Assembly: GCF_965205175.1 (NCBI RefSeq)
Contig: NZ_OZ242038.1
Coordinates: 434,001-498,000 of the forward strand
Length of the DNA: 64,000 nucleotides
Direction of reading: 5' to 3'
From: Poriferisodalis sp965205175
GTDB taxonomy: Bacteria; Actinomycetota; Acidimicrobiia; Acidimicrobiales; Poriferisodalaceae
The first letter of the stretch is position 1. Each line of letters starts with the position of its first letter. This document shows, piece by piece, positions 45,774 through 54,907 of the stretch. The translations under genes and the position numbers were made by a program. The notes under the pieces were generated by a model. The model saw nothing but the letters and a program-made list of their open reading frames with translations, was not told where the DNA came from and searched no databases.

Positions 45774-45790
45774 ACTCGTCCAGCGTCCAG

Positions 45791-46321
45791 TCAGCCGGTG
45801 CCGCTGCCGGTGCCGCCGCGCCCTGCGAGCATGCCCAGCGCCACGTCCACCACCCGCCGCCCCTCCGGACCGACTCGCTGGCCGAAGATCCGCTCGGTGA
45901 TGGCCGTGGCTTGAGGACCGGCTGGGACCTTGCCCGACAACAGCAGGTACGACGCCACGAAGCCGCAGACGTCCTCGCCGACCCGTTCCTTGTGCAGGAT
46001 CACCCGTTTGCCCTCGCCGGCCAGGCGCTCCAAGTCGTCGTGGACGGTCTGCAGGTAGCCCGCCAAGTCGTCGAACGCCGGCCATGGCCGGTGCAGGTGA
46101 GGCAGGTCCAGCTCCGCGTAGTTGTGCAGGTTGTGCGGCGCGGAGATGAGCGACACCACCATGTCGAACTCGTTGCGGCGCAGCCAGATGATCTCTTCCT
46201 GGCGCCGGACGCGCCGATGGCTAGCCCCATAGCCGCCCGGCCGCTCGCACACGGCGAGACGCTCAGCGACGACCCAAGTGAAGTTGCGGGGCTGAATGCC
46301 CTCCGCCCACTTCCCCTTCAT
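45791..46321 (-). CDS. Dual-specificity-phosphatase-like protein lacking the catalytic Cys
   Basis: 176 residues. The layout looks like the tyrosine/dual-specificity phosphatase fold: NFTWVVAERLAVCERPGGYG, then FDMVVSLISAPHNLHNYAELDLPHLHRPWPAFDDLAGYLQTV, and a P-loop-like VILHKERVGEDVCGFVASYLL. In active enzymes this loop is HCx5R; here the Cys position after His110 is Lys and the Arg is not in place. It is thus probably an inactive phosphatase-like or binding protein. This is a structural guess from pattern only. It lies between hpt and folB, where ftsH and folE are often found in Actinobacteria. Confidence 0.6.
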   Translation of the reverse strand: MKGKWAEGIQPRNFTWVVAERLAVCERPGGYGASHRRVRRQEEIIWLRRNEFDMVVSLISAPHNLHNYAELDLPHLHRPWPAFDDLAGYLQTVHDDLERLAGEGKRVILHKERVGEDVCGFVASYLLLSGKVPAGPQATAITERIFGQRVGPEGRRVVDVALGMLAGRGGTGSGTG

Positions 46322-46377
46322 GGCATCTTGGATGTCTTGGGTGTCTTGGTCATGGCATCTTGTTCACGACGTCTTGC

Positions 46378-46941
46378 TCATGGTGTGTTGTCCCGCTGGT
46401 TGTCCCGCCCGGTGTCGTAGGCGCGGATCTCGGCCAGATTGCGGTACTTCTGCGCCATGTCCAGCCCGTAGCCGATGACCCACACCGGCGGCAGGCGAAA
46501 TCCGATGTAGTCGACGAGTCCGTCGAGGCTGCCATTGTGCTCACGGGTGAGCAGCGAGCACACCGCGAGGCTGGCCGGGCCACGGGCCAGCAGGCTGCGG
46601 CGCAAGTAGGACAGGGTGAGGCCGCTCTCGACAATGTCCTCGACCAAGATGACATCGCGGCCGGCGATGTCGATGTCGAGATCCTTGAGGATGCGGACCA
46701 CACCGCTCGATCGAGTGCTGCTGCCATACGACGACACGGCCATGAAGTCCATCTCGACCGGCAGGTCGATGGCACGGCTGAGATCGGAGGCGAAGATCAC
46801 CGCGCCTTTGAGCACAGTCACCAGCAACGGCTGACGGCCTGCGAAGTCGGCGGTGATCTGGGCGCCCAGCTCTGCGACTCGATCGGCGAGCTCCGAGCCC
46901 GAGACGAGCACCTCCCCGACGGCAGGGTCGCCGGCGAGCAT
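46378..46941 (-). CDS. hpt: Hypoxanthine phosphoribosyltransferase
   Basis: 187 residues from the ATG at 46941, which has a GGAGG site 10 bp upstream (a GTG at 46989 is the alternative). LLVTVLKGAVIFASDLSRAI, MDFMAVSSYGSSTRSSGVVRILKDLDIDIAGRDVILVEDIVESGLTLSYLRRSL, which includes the PRPP loop VEDIVESGLT, and the final purine-site block WVIGYGLDMAQKYRNLAEI identify HPRT. It salvages hypoxanthine and guanine. tilS precedes it on the same strand (94 bp gap), the common actinobacterial tilS-hpt order. Confidence 0.95.
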   Translation of the reverse strand: MLAGDPAVGEVLVSGSELADRVAELGAQITADFAGRQPLLVTVLKGAVIFASDLSRAIDLPVEMDFMAVSSYGSSTRSSGVVRILKDLDIDIAGRDVILVEDIVESGLTLSYLRRSLLARGPASLAVCSLLTREHNGSLDGLVDYIGFRLPPVWVIGYGLDMAQKYRNLAEIRAYDTGRDNQRDNTP

Positions 46942-47035
46942 CGAGTCGAGGCCTCCGGGCGAGGTCAACGAGCTCGGCGCAGGTGTCACGTGGGCCAAAC
47001 CTAGCGCATGGGCGTCGGGTGTTCTGCTGTCGTGG

Positions 47036-47938
47036 TCACGGTTCGATGCGGAGCCTGTCGGCTGATCGGGCGACCCGCCGGCCCCCGGCGACCTCGGTGG
47101 CGCGGCGGGTGTGCCTGGCCACGTCGAGCACACGCTCCACAGCGCTTGCGTCCGGCGGATGCTCGGTGCGCAGCCATGCTCGGACGGCTCGGCGGGCCAC
47201 TGCCGGCGGCGCTGCCCGCAGCTCGGACGCATCGCTGGGATCGATGTCTGCTGCCAACGCATCGAGCAGGTCTGCCTCGGCAGCCGCCATCCCGGCTGCA
47301 CGCGCCAGCACCGGCACCACATCGCGCCCCGCGACATCGCACAGCAGCGGCAGCACCTCGTGACGCACCCGGCTGCGCCAGTAGCGGCGGTCGGCATTGG
47401 AGGGGTCGCGGATCGGCTCGTAGCCGACCAGTTCGCAGACCCGTTCCGTGTCGCCTCGCCGCAGTCCCAGCAGCGGACGCTTGTCGGGCCTCATCGCAGC
47501 GAGCGCGTCGAGTGCGCCGCCGCGGAGCAGCTGCAACAGCACCGTCTCAGCCTGATCGTCGGCGGTGTGGCCGAGCAGCGCATCGGGGCCGAGCGCGCCG
47601 GCGCGGGCGGCGCGGGCCCGCGCCTGCAGGTTAGGGCCGTCGGCGACGCGCAGCCGCTCGACGCGCAGCGATGCTCCGACTCGGTCGCACAGCGCCTGCA
47701 CCCGTGCTGCTTCCGCGTCACCGTCTGCGCGGATGCCGTGATCCACATGCACTGCCCTCACGGCGTTGACACGAGTGCCGACCTGCTGGGCGTGACGGCA
47801 TGCCAGCACCAGCAGCGCCGCCGAGTCAGGACCGCCCGACACCGCACACGTCAGCTCGGGGCGCTCGGCACGGGCGTTGACGGTGTGGTCGAAGGTACAC
47901 CGCTCGAGCAGCAGGTCGAGCTCGTCGTCCGCAGTCAT
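47036..47938 (-). CDS. tilS: tRNA(Ile)-lysidine synthase
   Basis: 300 residues from the ATG at 47938. The N-type ATP pyrophosphatase P-loop is CAVSGGPDSAAL (SGGPDS at 34-39), followed by RAVHVDHGIRADGDAEA and the tRNA-facing block GHTADDQAETVLLQLLRGG. PLLGLRRGD, and RDPSNADRRYWRSRVRHEVLPLL, are also typical. TilS modifies C34 of tRNA-Ile(CAU) with lysine so that it reads AUA; it is essential. It is shorter than E. coli TilS because the C-terminal domains are reduced, which is normal for Actinobacteria. Confidence 0.95.
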   Translation of the reverse strand: MTADDELDLLLERCTFDHTVNARAERPELTCAVSGGPDSAALLVLACRHAQQVGTRVNAVRAVHVDHGIRADGDAEAARVQALCDRVGASLRVERLRVADGPNLQARARAARAGALGPDALLGHTADDQAETVLLQLLRGGALDALAAMRPDKRPLLGLRRGDTERVCELVGYEPIRDPSNADRRYWRSRVRHEVLPLLCDVAGRDVVPVLARAAGMAAAEADLLDALAADIDPSDASELRAAPPAVARRAVRAWLRTEHPPDASAVERVLDVARHTRRATEVAGGRRVARSADRLRIEP

Positions 47939-48051
47939 CGTCGACCCCACGGGCGAACGCGCTCGGCAGCGTTTCGTGACCAGGCGCCGGCCGACCGCAT
48001 CCCACTCAGTCCCGCGGCTGTCACAGCACCGGCACCTCGCGGGCGGGACAT

Positions 48052-49236
48052 TCAGGCCGCGGGGACACGCTCCAGCCAAGTCTGCGGTTCGCGGATCTCG
48101 TTCATGGACGGCAGGTGCTCTGCGCGTTCCCAGATGCGGTCCACTGCGCGAGAACCGCGTTCGGCCTCGATGTGCGCGATGAACTCCTCGCCGGCTTCGT
48201 ACTGCGCCAGCTTGGCCTCGATCCCCATCAGTCGCTGTATCAGCCGCGTCATGCCGCGCGCACTGCGGCGCCGATGGGCCATGACCACAGCGAAGCGCTC
48301 AGCGTCGGGGATGTGACCGCGAGCGGCCCGCGTCATCGTCACGTCGCCGTGTCCCTCCACCAAGCTCATCATGCCACCCACCTGGGCAATCAGCTCGCGC
48401 TGGCGCTCAGTGGCGAACACTGCTGCGAGTCCACCTTCGCCCAGCAGGTCACGACCTCTGCCGCCCTTGCCGCGCCAGCTCATCAAGGTGCGAAGGCCTT
48501 CACGAACGCGCTCCGGGTCTGGCTGCGCGTCGTCGACCAGTCCGTTGACGAGCTGTACGAATCGTTGCCGCAGCCACGGCACGCCGGTGAACTGCGAGCG
48601 GTGCGTGAGTTCGTGGAGCGCCAGCCACAGGCGGAACTGCGCAGGCTTGAACGAATAGCGCTTCTCGGTGACCAAGATGTTGGGGCCGACGAAGTACACG
48701 GTGTCGCCCGCTGTGCCGCGGCCTGTGCTGTCGCTTGCCTCGCTCGCAGCACCGCCGCCTGGGCCAATGGCGAGGTCCGATCCCGCGGCGCCTGGGCCTG
48801 CGGATCGGCTGGCCGCCGCCGGGGCGCTGTCATCGGCCGCCCACAGCAGGTCGTACTGGCCGAGCACCCGTCGCGCCATCCAGCCCAGCACCGAGCCCAA
48901 CTCGACAGCGCCCAGCGTCCGCGTCACCCGGGAGGTCTCGGCTGGCCCGTCGAGACCGGTCACAGCACCGAGCAGCGGCTGCAGCAAGCGTCGGAACGCT
49001 GCGATGTTCGCGTCAATCCATCCCGTCCGGTCGATGACCTCCGCGTGCGCTTCGCCCGGGGTCTCCAGCCTGGTCTCGATAGCCACCAGCTCGGCTGCCA
49101 CGGGCACGAATCGAGCGAAGTCGGCGCGCAGGTTCGGTGCGAGATAGGACTCGTACAGCGGTTCGGTGCCGGCTATGCGAACCGCGATGCGGCGCGCCAA
49201 GTCCCAGTCGACGTGCTCGTCGGCTGGCGGGGTCAC
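48052..49236 (-). CDS. Zinc-dependent metalloprotease, DUF2342 / F420-associated type
   Basis: 394 residues from the GTG at 49236. The zinc site is HELTH (about residues 208-212) within FRLWLALHELTHRSQFTGVPWLRQRF. The N-terminal block WDLARRIAVRIAGTEPL and the late SLVEGHGDVTMTRAARGHIPDAERFAVVMAHRR, where the Glu-Gly-His segment may give another ligand, match the DUF2342 family of actinobacterial proteins called coenzyme F420 biosynthesis-associated. Biochemical function is not settled. An Ala/Gly/Ser-rich insertion (about 137-178) is probably a linker. It lies upstream of tilS and hpt, its usual place. Confidence 0.88.
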   Translation of the reverse strand: MTPPADEHVDWDLARRIAVRIAGTEPLYESYLAPNLRADFARFVPVAAELVAIETRLETPGEAHAEVIDRTGWIDANIAAFRRLLQPLLGAVTGLDGPAETSRVTRTLGAVELGSVLGWMARRVLGQYDLLWAADDSAPAAASRSAGPGAAGSDLAIGPGGGAASEASDSTGRGTAGDTVYFVGPNILVTEKRYSFKPAQFRLWLALHELTHRSQFTGVPWLRQRFVQLVNGLVDDAQPDPERVREGLRTLMSWRGKGGRGRDLLGEGGLAAVFATERQRELIAQVGGMMSLVEGHGDVTMTRAARGHIPDAERFAVVMAHRRRSARGMTRLIQRLMGIEAKLAQYEAGEEFIAHIEAERGSRAVDRIWERAEHLPSMNEIREPQTWLERVPAA

Positions 49237-49411
49237 TGTGGGCTCACTGTTCAGCCTGCGCCGATGGCTGCCTCGTTGTGCCGTGCTGTGCGACCACGTG
49301 CTCAAAGCGTGTGCGAGCCGTCGTAGAGACGCCGTCGACGGCAGCGTCTGGGCTGCTGACGCGCGCAGCGTCGAAGAGCTGCACCGGACGCTCAGCGACA
49401 GGCACCGGTGC

Positions 49412-49567
49412 TCAGCGCTTGGGGTACCGCGGCGCAACCACCCTCTGCACGTAGCCCACGACGAGCTTGGCAACCGTCGCCACCGTCACAATCGCCAGCG
49501 GCACCGCCAGCCAGTAGTGCCAGACCTGCGCCGCCAGCGCCTTCACACCCCAGTCCATAGCCCGCAT
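49412..49567 (-). CDS. Small single-helix membrane protein
   Basis: 51 residues (ATG at 49567; ATG at 49558 is an alternative). It has one membrane helix (WHYWLAVPLAIVTVATVAKLVVGYVQ) and a basic C-terminus ending VVAPRYPKR. The pattern is a small, positive-inside membrane peptide, common in Actinobacteria upstream of the metalloprotease-tilS cluster. Function unknown. Confidence 0.6.
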   Translation of the reverse strand: MRAMDWGVKALAAQVWHYWLAVPLAIVTVATVAKLVVGYVQRVVAPRYPKR

Positions 49568-49639
49568 GCTAGCCGTCGCAGCCGCCAGAACACCGTCTGC
49601 GGGGCACTGCTGGCTGCCGGTTGCGCGTAGCATCTGCGT

Positions 49640-50605
49640 GTGGCTGCGCTTCGTGAGCAGGCGGCAGCTTCGTCCGCCGAGCGTTCTTGGACTGCGCTGC
49701 GTGACGGCAGCGAGGACTGCTCCGATGCCGGTGCTTGCCCGGAATGCGGTGCCTGCCCGGAAGACAAGGACTCTCCGGTCGAAGACGTACGCCCCGACGC
49801 GATCGATGCCGTGGACGAAGATGCGATCGGGGTGGCGCACCGATGGGTGAAGCTCGTGCCGGCTCGTCGCTACTTCGTCGCCCGAACGCTTGCCGACGGC
49901 GCAGGGGTGCCCATCGGTGTCGCCCGCTGCGTGATCGCGACGCTGCTCGCTGCGCAGCAGCCGATCATCTCTGAGCCCGTCGCCGGCCTCTGCTGTCGCG
50001 AGCCGCCTCCAGCCGATGACCAGTACGGATGTGTCCCGTTCGACGAGCACCGTGCGGCCCGACTGCTGTTGCCAGCAGGTTCCGGCCTGTCGGGGCTCTC
50101 AGCGCTGTCCGCGGTCGGCTGGATCCATCAAGGCGTCGTGCGGGCGAGCTTCGCAGTGCCTCAACGCGACTGTCGGCTTCCGGACTTTCCGCGCCGGCAG
50201 CCAATCCTGGAGCACCGCAACGACGGCGCCCGGCGCAGGCACCTCACGTGGCATGAAGCAACGCTGCTGGAGGCACTGCAGCAGTACCGGCTGCACGACC
50301 CGCGCTACGACCTCAGATCGCTGCTGTGCAATCTCGCCGAATTGCTGCCGGTTCGCGGCGGCGGACTGCTGCTCGTGCGCCGCGACGAGTTGCGCGCGGC
50401 CGCCGATGCCTGCGAGCTGCCCGATCCGGACCTGTGGAACGCGCACGGTGGCAAGCGCGGATTCATGCGAGTTGTACGCACGATCACCCGGCACCTGCCT
50501 CGCCGATGGGAGGAGGACGACTGGTTGGGACCGCAACCCGCATGGCGGAACCTCGAACGGGTCAGTCCGCTCCGGCGGCGCGTCAGGCGAGGACGACGGC
50601 TGTGA
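49640..50605 (+). CDS. Hypothetical protein with a Cys-rich N-terminus
   Basis: 321 residues from the GTG at 49640. Codon use has the high third-position GC of real genes. The N-terminus has a Cys-rich stretch (CSDAGACPECGACPEDKD), possibly a metal site. The middle contains WHEATLLEALQQYRLHDPRYDLRSLLCNLAELLPVRGGGLLLV and the end is Arg-rich. I do not recognise a family. No membrane segment or signal peptide is seen. It diverges from the small membrane protein gene; the next plus-strand frame begins 40 bp on. Confidence 0.55.
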   Translation: MAALREQAAASSAERSWTALRDGSEDCSDAGACPECGACPEDKDSPVEDVRPDAIDAVDEDAIGVAHRWVKLVPARRYFVARTLADGAGVPIGVARCVIATLLAAQQPIISEPVAGLCCREPPPADDQYGCVPFDEHRAARLLLPAGSGLSGLSALSAVGWIHQGVVRASFAVPQRDCRLPDFPRRQPILEHRNDGARRRHLTWHEATLLEALQQYRLHDPRYDLRSLLCNLAELLPVRGGGLLLVRRDELRAAADACELPDPDLWNAHGGKRGFMRVVRTITRHLPRRWEEDDWLGPQPAWRNLERVSPLRRRVRRGRRL

Positions 50606-51171
50606 CCGAGCAGCCTCGCCGACGTGATCTAGCGCGCAGACCGGCATGACACCCACTGCGGCAGCCGCGCCACGCTCACGAGCACTGCACGACAACCAGG
50701 CTGCAATGAACAGCGCAGTGGCCAGTGCCTGCGACCGCTCCGGGCTCGCCGTGTCGCAGCGATGGCGTGCCCGCGTTGATGGCGCGAAGCGACCTGCCGG
50801 AGGGTTCGCGGCAGTCAGCTCGTTCATTTCCGGCACGCGCCACAACACGGTCCTGCGCAACGCCTACGAGACGATGGCCGAACAGTTGGTGTGGGGCGAC
50901 CCGATCGACTTCGACGATGCAGTCCGGCTCGCGGTCGCGCTCGACCCTGGACCGCCGCTCACGCATCGGCCGGCTGATGCTGCCCATGACGGCTGCGCCG
51001 AACTGCCGTGTCTCCTCGCCCTTGCCTGCGTGGGTAGCCTCTCTCCATCGGGTGCTAGCAGCGGTTGCCGACGCTGGCGCTGGTGGCTGATTCAGCTTGG
51101 CGAACTGGCTGGAGCGGTCGCACGAACTGGTCGCACTCGTCACGCTTCGTTCATCCCATCTCCCGTTTCCC
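50606..51171. other. 566-bp region with a doubtful plus-strand frame
   Basis: A plus-strand frame from ATG 50646 stays open through the tRNA-Thr gene to 51326, so its end cannot be real. The part from about 50730 to 50990 has gene-like codon bias (AAVSSFISGTRHNTVLRN and AYETMAEQLVWGDPIDFDDA), while the rest does not. It may be a decayed or frameshifted gene of unknown kind. Nothing else is seen before the tRNA. Confidence 0.35.
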
Positions 51172-51243
51172 GCCCGAGTAGCTCAGTGGCAGAGCGGCTC
51201 TCTCGTAAAGAGCAGGTCGTGGGTTCAATCCCCACCTCGGGCT
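51172..51243 (+). tRNA. tRNA-Thr (CGU)
   Basis: Acceptor GCCCGAG / CTCGGGC, D arm GCTCAGTGGCAGAGC, anticodon stem GCTCT / AGAGC with loop CTCGTAA (anticodon CGT, threonine), T arm GTGGG-TTCAATC-CCCAC. CCA is not encoded. It lies just before the convergent end of holB. Confidence 0.97.
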
Positions 51244-51262
51244 CCCCCGCTGCGGGCTCGCA

Positions 51263-52519
51263 CTACGGTCGCTGCGCGCTGCTGCGGCCGAGGCGGATGA
51301 ACAGGCGGCTCAGCGCGAGACGCTGATTGGCGTTATGGCGTAACGCCTCCGCGGCGTCGCCGATGGCCCGCATCTGCGCGGCTGCCACATCTGCTCGCAG
51401 GCTGCCGCAGGCCGCTTGGTCACGAACCTGCGCTGCCAGCACCGACAACCCCATCGTGAACTCATCGGTGCGCACCCGACGCAGCTCGCGGCGGTGTCGC
51501 TCGTCCAGCGAGCTGCGGCCGATGTTCGTGCCATACAGCTTGGCCTGCTCGTCGGCTTGGACTCGCTCGGCTGCGTGACGGGCCTCCAGCGGTGCCGCTG
51601 CGGCTTCGGCAGCCTGCATCGCAGCATCGACTGCGGTCATGGCCGTCGAGGCCGTGCCGTCCAGCCCGTGTCGCAGCGCTCGCCACGTCTCGATGCGCGC
51701 CGCCGCTTCGTCGTCGCCGGCGAGCAGGCGAGCGCGTTCGATGGCGCCGCCGGCTGCCGCCGCAGCGCTCGCGGCGCGGCTGTGCTCAATGCCCTCGGCA
51801 GCGAGCATTTCCCGCAGGTCCGCCTCGCCCAGCGCTTCGAAGTCGATGCGCACGCAACGGGACGCCAGCGTCTCCATCGAACGGTTGACCTCCTCGGCCA
51901 GCAGCACGAACACACTCGACGGCGGCGGCTCCTCCACCGACTTGAGCAGGATCGGTGCGCTCAGCACGGCCCGGTCCACGTCGCAGAGCACGATCACCTT
52001 GCGGTCGCCCGACACCGGTGCGGAGGCTGCCGCGCGCACTGCTTCGCGGGCTTGTTCGGCGGTCATGGCTGCGCCCACACGGTCGAACACCACCAGGTCG
52101 GGATGCTGTTGCCCGAGTGCCAGCCGGCGTTCGCGTTCGGGGGTCGGACTGCGTGTTGCCAACAGCTCGCCGGCGAAACGACAGGCGGCCTCGCGCAAGC
52201 CAGCCCCGGCGGGGCCGACGAAGAGGTAGGACGGCAGCGGCGAAGCGAGCGCTGCGCGCATCCGCTCGACCGCCGCCGACTGCCCCACGATGCCCGCGAG
52301 CAGGTCACCGACCGGCGCTTCGTCAACCGCCGCCAGGAATTCGCCAGAGAACGCATCATCGGAAGACGCATCGGCCAAGCGCGCATCGCCGCTGGGCACG
52401 TCGTCGTCTGGCACGGAAGCCTCGGGGGGCGGCTCGGACTGGTCGCCGAAGTCGAACAGCGTCAGCGGCTCGGGCTCAGGGGTGCCCTCGCCGCCGTCGT
52501 TCGCCAAGGTTGACGCCAC
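51263..52519 (-). CDS. holB: DNA polymerase III delta' subunit
   Basis: 418 residues. After an acidic, disordered N-terminal extension of about 70 residues, the AAA+ core begins at GIVGQSAAVERMRAALASPLPSYLFVGPAGAGLREAACRFAGELL. The Walker A is degenerate (GPAGAGLR without GKT/S), normal for delta' of many lineages. VIVLCDVDRAVLSAPILLKSVEEPPPSSVFVLLAEEVNRSMETLASRCVRIDF is the family's Walker B, sensor and SRC block. It is part of the clamp loader that puts the beta clamp on DNA. It starts 9 bp after tmk, in the conserved tmk-holB order. Confidence 0.92.
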   Translation of the reverse strand: MASTLANDGGEGTPEPEPLTLFDFGDQSEPPPEASVPDDDVPSGDARLADASSDDAFSGEFLAAVDEAPVGDLLAGIVGQSAAVERMRAALASPLPSYLFVGPAGAGLREAACRFAGELLATRSPTPERERRLALGQQHPDLVVFDRVGAAMTAEQAREAVRAAASAPVSGDRKVIVLCDVDRAVLSAPILLKSVEEPPPSSVFVLLAEEVNRSMETLASRCVRIDFEALGEADLREMLAAEGIEHSRAASAAAAAGGAIERARLLAGDDEAAARIETWRALRHGLDGTASTAMTAVDAAMQAAEAAAAPLEARHAAERVQADEQAKLYGTNIGRSSLDERHRRELRRVRTDEFTMGLSVLAAQVRDQAACGSLRADVAAAQMRAIGDAAEALRHNANQRLALSRLFIRLGRSSAQRP

Positions 52520-52528
52520 GGAACCGCG

Positions 52529-53242
52529 CTAGCTCGCCATCGCCGGATGCGCCGCGACGGCTGCGCGGACCCGTGCGGCTACTTCCGATTTGCTGCCGGT
52601 CGCGTCCACCGACACCCAACGCTCGGGTTCCGCCTCGCACAGAAGCGCTAGGCCTTCGCATACCCGTTCCAAGTAGCGATGGTCCTCGTCTTCGAAGTTG
52701 TCTTTGCGATTGTGCGCGCCAGCGGCATCGTCGCGCCACAGCGCCAGCTGGTTGTCATCGCTGGGGTCCACACCGGCGATGCGCTGACGTGCGTCGGCCA
52801 GCGGCATCTCCAGCAGCACCACCACATCGGGCAGCAGCACGTCGGGCAAGACGTGGCCGGCGGGGGCTGGCTCGGGACAGCGCGACGCGTACTCCACCAG
52901 CAGGCGCAGTTCGTCTATCGGCACGCCGCGGCCGTGACCCTGGTATGCCAGCGTCGATCCGTAGGAACGGTCGGTCACCACATGGCGGCCCTTGGCCAGT
53001 TCGCCGGCGACGATCTCGGCGATGTGCTGGGCTCGGTCGGCGCAGAACAGCAGTGCCTCGGTTCTCGGATTCGGCCACAGATTTGAACGCAGCAGCATGT
53101 CGCGCAGGTGCGCCCCCAAGGCGGTGGCCCCCGGCTCACGGGTCAGCACCGCATCCAAGTGCGTTGCCAGACGTTTCGCCTGCGTCGACTTTCCGGTGCC
53201 TTCGAAGCCCTCAAGGGCGATGTACCGGCCGCGTTCGCTCAC
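52529..53242 (-). CDS. tmk: Thymidylate kinase
   Basis: 237 residues from the GTG at 53242, which overlaps the stop of the MFS gene (GTGA, 53239-53242). Walker A is ALEGFEGTGKSTQAKRLATHL (G-T-G-K-S-T). The DR(S/Y) block VVTDRSYGSTLAYQGHGRGV and the LID-like region (MPLADARQRIAGVDPSDDNQ...DNFEDEDHRYLERVCEGLALLC) follow. The enzyme makes dTDP from dTMP. Coupling to the MFS gene upstream and holB downstream suggests one operon. Confidence 0.95.
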   Translation of the reverse strand: MSERGRYIALEGFEGTGKSTQAKRLATHLDAVLTREPGATALGAHLRDMLLRSNLWPNPRTEALLFCADRAQHIAEIVAGELAKGRHVVTDRSYGSTLAYQGHGRGVPIDELRLLVEYASRCPEPAPAGHVLPDVLLPDVVVLLEMPLADARQRIAGVDPSDDNQLALWRDDAAGAHNRKDNFEDEDHRYLERVCEGLALLCEAEPERWVSVDATGSKSEVAARVRAAVAAHPAMAS

Positions 53243-54765
53243 GAGCCACCCGCGTTCGGATCGGCAGTGCGCGGCATGCGGCGTCCCTCGCCCCGGCTGC
53301 TCCGCAGCGACACGCCGGCCAGCCCGCCGGCCATCAGGATGAGCAGCGCGCCCAGCCACAGCGCGCCCCGCACGCCGGGCAGCGTCAGCACCGAGCCGCC
53401 GAAGGCGATCTGGTTGTCGAAGGCGACCTCAAAGAGCCAGTTGAAGCCGTCGGACAGGAAACCGCCGACCGCCATGGAGATGAGCAGACAAAAGCGCACC
53501 AGCGTGTACATCGCTGCGAACACGCGACCGCGCAGCACTTCTTCCACGTTCTCGTGCAGCAGCGTCAAGCCGGTGACGTACACCGAGCCGGCAGCCAGCC
53601 CGAGCAACGCCACCCCGGCCAGCACCAACAGTGTGACCGACACCGAGGCAGCAAACAGCAGCGATCCGCCGGCGGCGAACACCGACACCACGAAGAGGCG
53701 AGCACGACTGCCGCCGGCGAACCGGGAGTGATGCCCGTGACGGTTCGCAGCACTCTGCAGCAGCGTCACCAACGCCACTCCGCCGCCGACGCCGAGGCCC
53801 ATGGCCACCAGGATTGAGCTGAAGCCTGCACTGCCGGCGCCCAGCACCTCGTCGTTGTAGACCGCGCCCAGCGGCACCAGCATTCCGCCGCCGATCATTC
53901 CGGTGCCCAAGCCGACCAGCACGGCTCGCACCTGCGGGTTCAGAGCGATGAAGTCCCAGCCCTCGCGCAGCTCGCGAAAGCCCTGTCCCCAGCTGATGTG
54001 CCGCCCGCCGGCGCGCTTGCGCTGCGCGGCGGTGATGTGCGAAGAGAGCGGCAACGTGGCGATGATCGCTGCCGCTACCAAGAACGTGGCCGAGTCGACG
54101 ACCAGCGACATCTCCACTTGCCCGATGTCGGTCCAGCCGATCAGCTCGCCGAGCTTGGCCATGAGGGCGAAGGCGCCGGCGCCCAGCGGGAAGGTGCCGT
54201 AGGCGGCGACGAGTCCCAGCGAGTTGGCTGCGGTGAGGTGCTCGGTGGGCACGATGTTGGGAACGATGGCTTCCTTGGCTGGGCTCCACAGCGACGTGGC
54301 CAGCTCCAGCACCAGCGAGGCCAGCACCAAGCCCCACACGCGGTCGATGAACGGAATCGTCAACAGCACACTGGCCCGCACGATGTCGCAGATCACCAGC
54401 AGCCGCTTGCGGTTGAAGCGATCCACGATGATGCCGCCCGCTGAGGCGAGGAAGAAGCCCGGCAGCACCCGTGCGGTGACCACGAGCGCGATGGCCGAGC
54501 CTGGCTGGTCGCCGCCGATTCGCCGAGCGACCTCGATGATGGCGAGCAAGCCGATCCAGTCGCCGAACGAGCTCACCACTTGAGCAATCCACAGTCGCGT
54601 GAAGCCGGGAGCGCTGAACAGCCCCGGAGGCGCCGCACCTTGCGCCTCCGGGTGTTGGCCCGGGCATCGGCCATCGGGGGCACGCCCGCCCGGCTGGTCC
54701 ATCTCTGAGTCTGGGTGTTGCCCGTCCGGACTGCTGGACACGGCGTCCCCCCGATCCGAGCCCAT
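53239..54765 (-). CDS. MFS transporter
   Basis: 508 residues. After a ~45-residue hydrophilic start rich in Pro, Gly and Gln, about 12 membrane helices follow. FTRLWIAQVVSSFGDWIGLLAIIEVARRIGG and AGGIIVDRFNRKRLLVICDIVRASVL (loop 2-3 GxxxDRxxRK type) place it in the major facilitator superfamily, enterobactin-exporter-like (MFS_3) subgroup. The substrate is unknown. A MFS gene next to tmk-holB is common in Actinobacteria. Its stop overlaps the tmk start. Confidence 0.9.
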   Translation of the reverse strand: MGSDRGDAVSSSPDGQHPDSEMDQPGGRAPDGRCPGQHPEAQGAAPPGLFSAPGFTRLWIAQVVSSFGDWIGLLAIIEVARRIGGDQPGSAIALVVTARVLPGFFLASAGGIIVDRFNRKRLLVICDIVRASVLLTIPFIDRVWGLVLASLVLELATSLWSPAKEAIVPNIVPTEHLTAANSLGLVAAYGTFPLGAGAFALMAKLGELIGWTDIGQVEMSLVVDSATFLVAAAIIATLPLSSHITAAQRKRAGGRHISWGQGFRELREGWDFIALNPQVRAVLVGLGTGMIGGGMLVPLGAVYNDEVLGAGSAGFSSILVAMGLGVGGGVALVTLLQSAANRHGHHSRFAGGSRARLFVVSVFAAGGSLLFAASVSVTLLVLAGVALLGLAAGSVYVTGLTLLHENVEEVLRGRVFAAMYTLVRFCLLISMAVGGFLSDGFNWLFEVAFDNQIAFGGSVLTLPGVRGALWLGALLILMAGGLAGVSLRSSRGEGRRMPRTADPNAGGS

Positions 54766-54907
54766 CGCACTCAGCAGACTAGGTGCAACAGACGAGGTGC
54801 AGGTTGGCGCGAACTCGTTGAGGCGTGATGCGGGTGTGCCGCCTCTGGCGGTGTGCTGCCGGGGGAAGCTGCAGTCGTAGGCGCAGCGGACCAGCCCGAC
54901 GCGGTGG

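Noticed and set aside
50646..51326. A 226-codon plus-strand frame.
   Set aside because: It reads straight through tRNA-Thr(CGU); only a central part has coding bias, so I describe it as a doubtful remnant.
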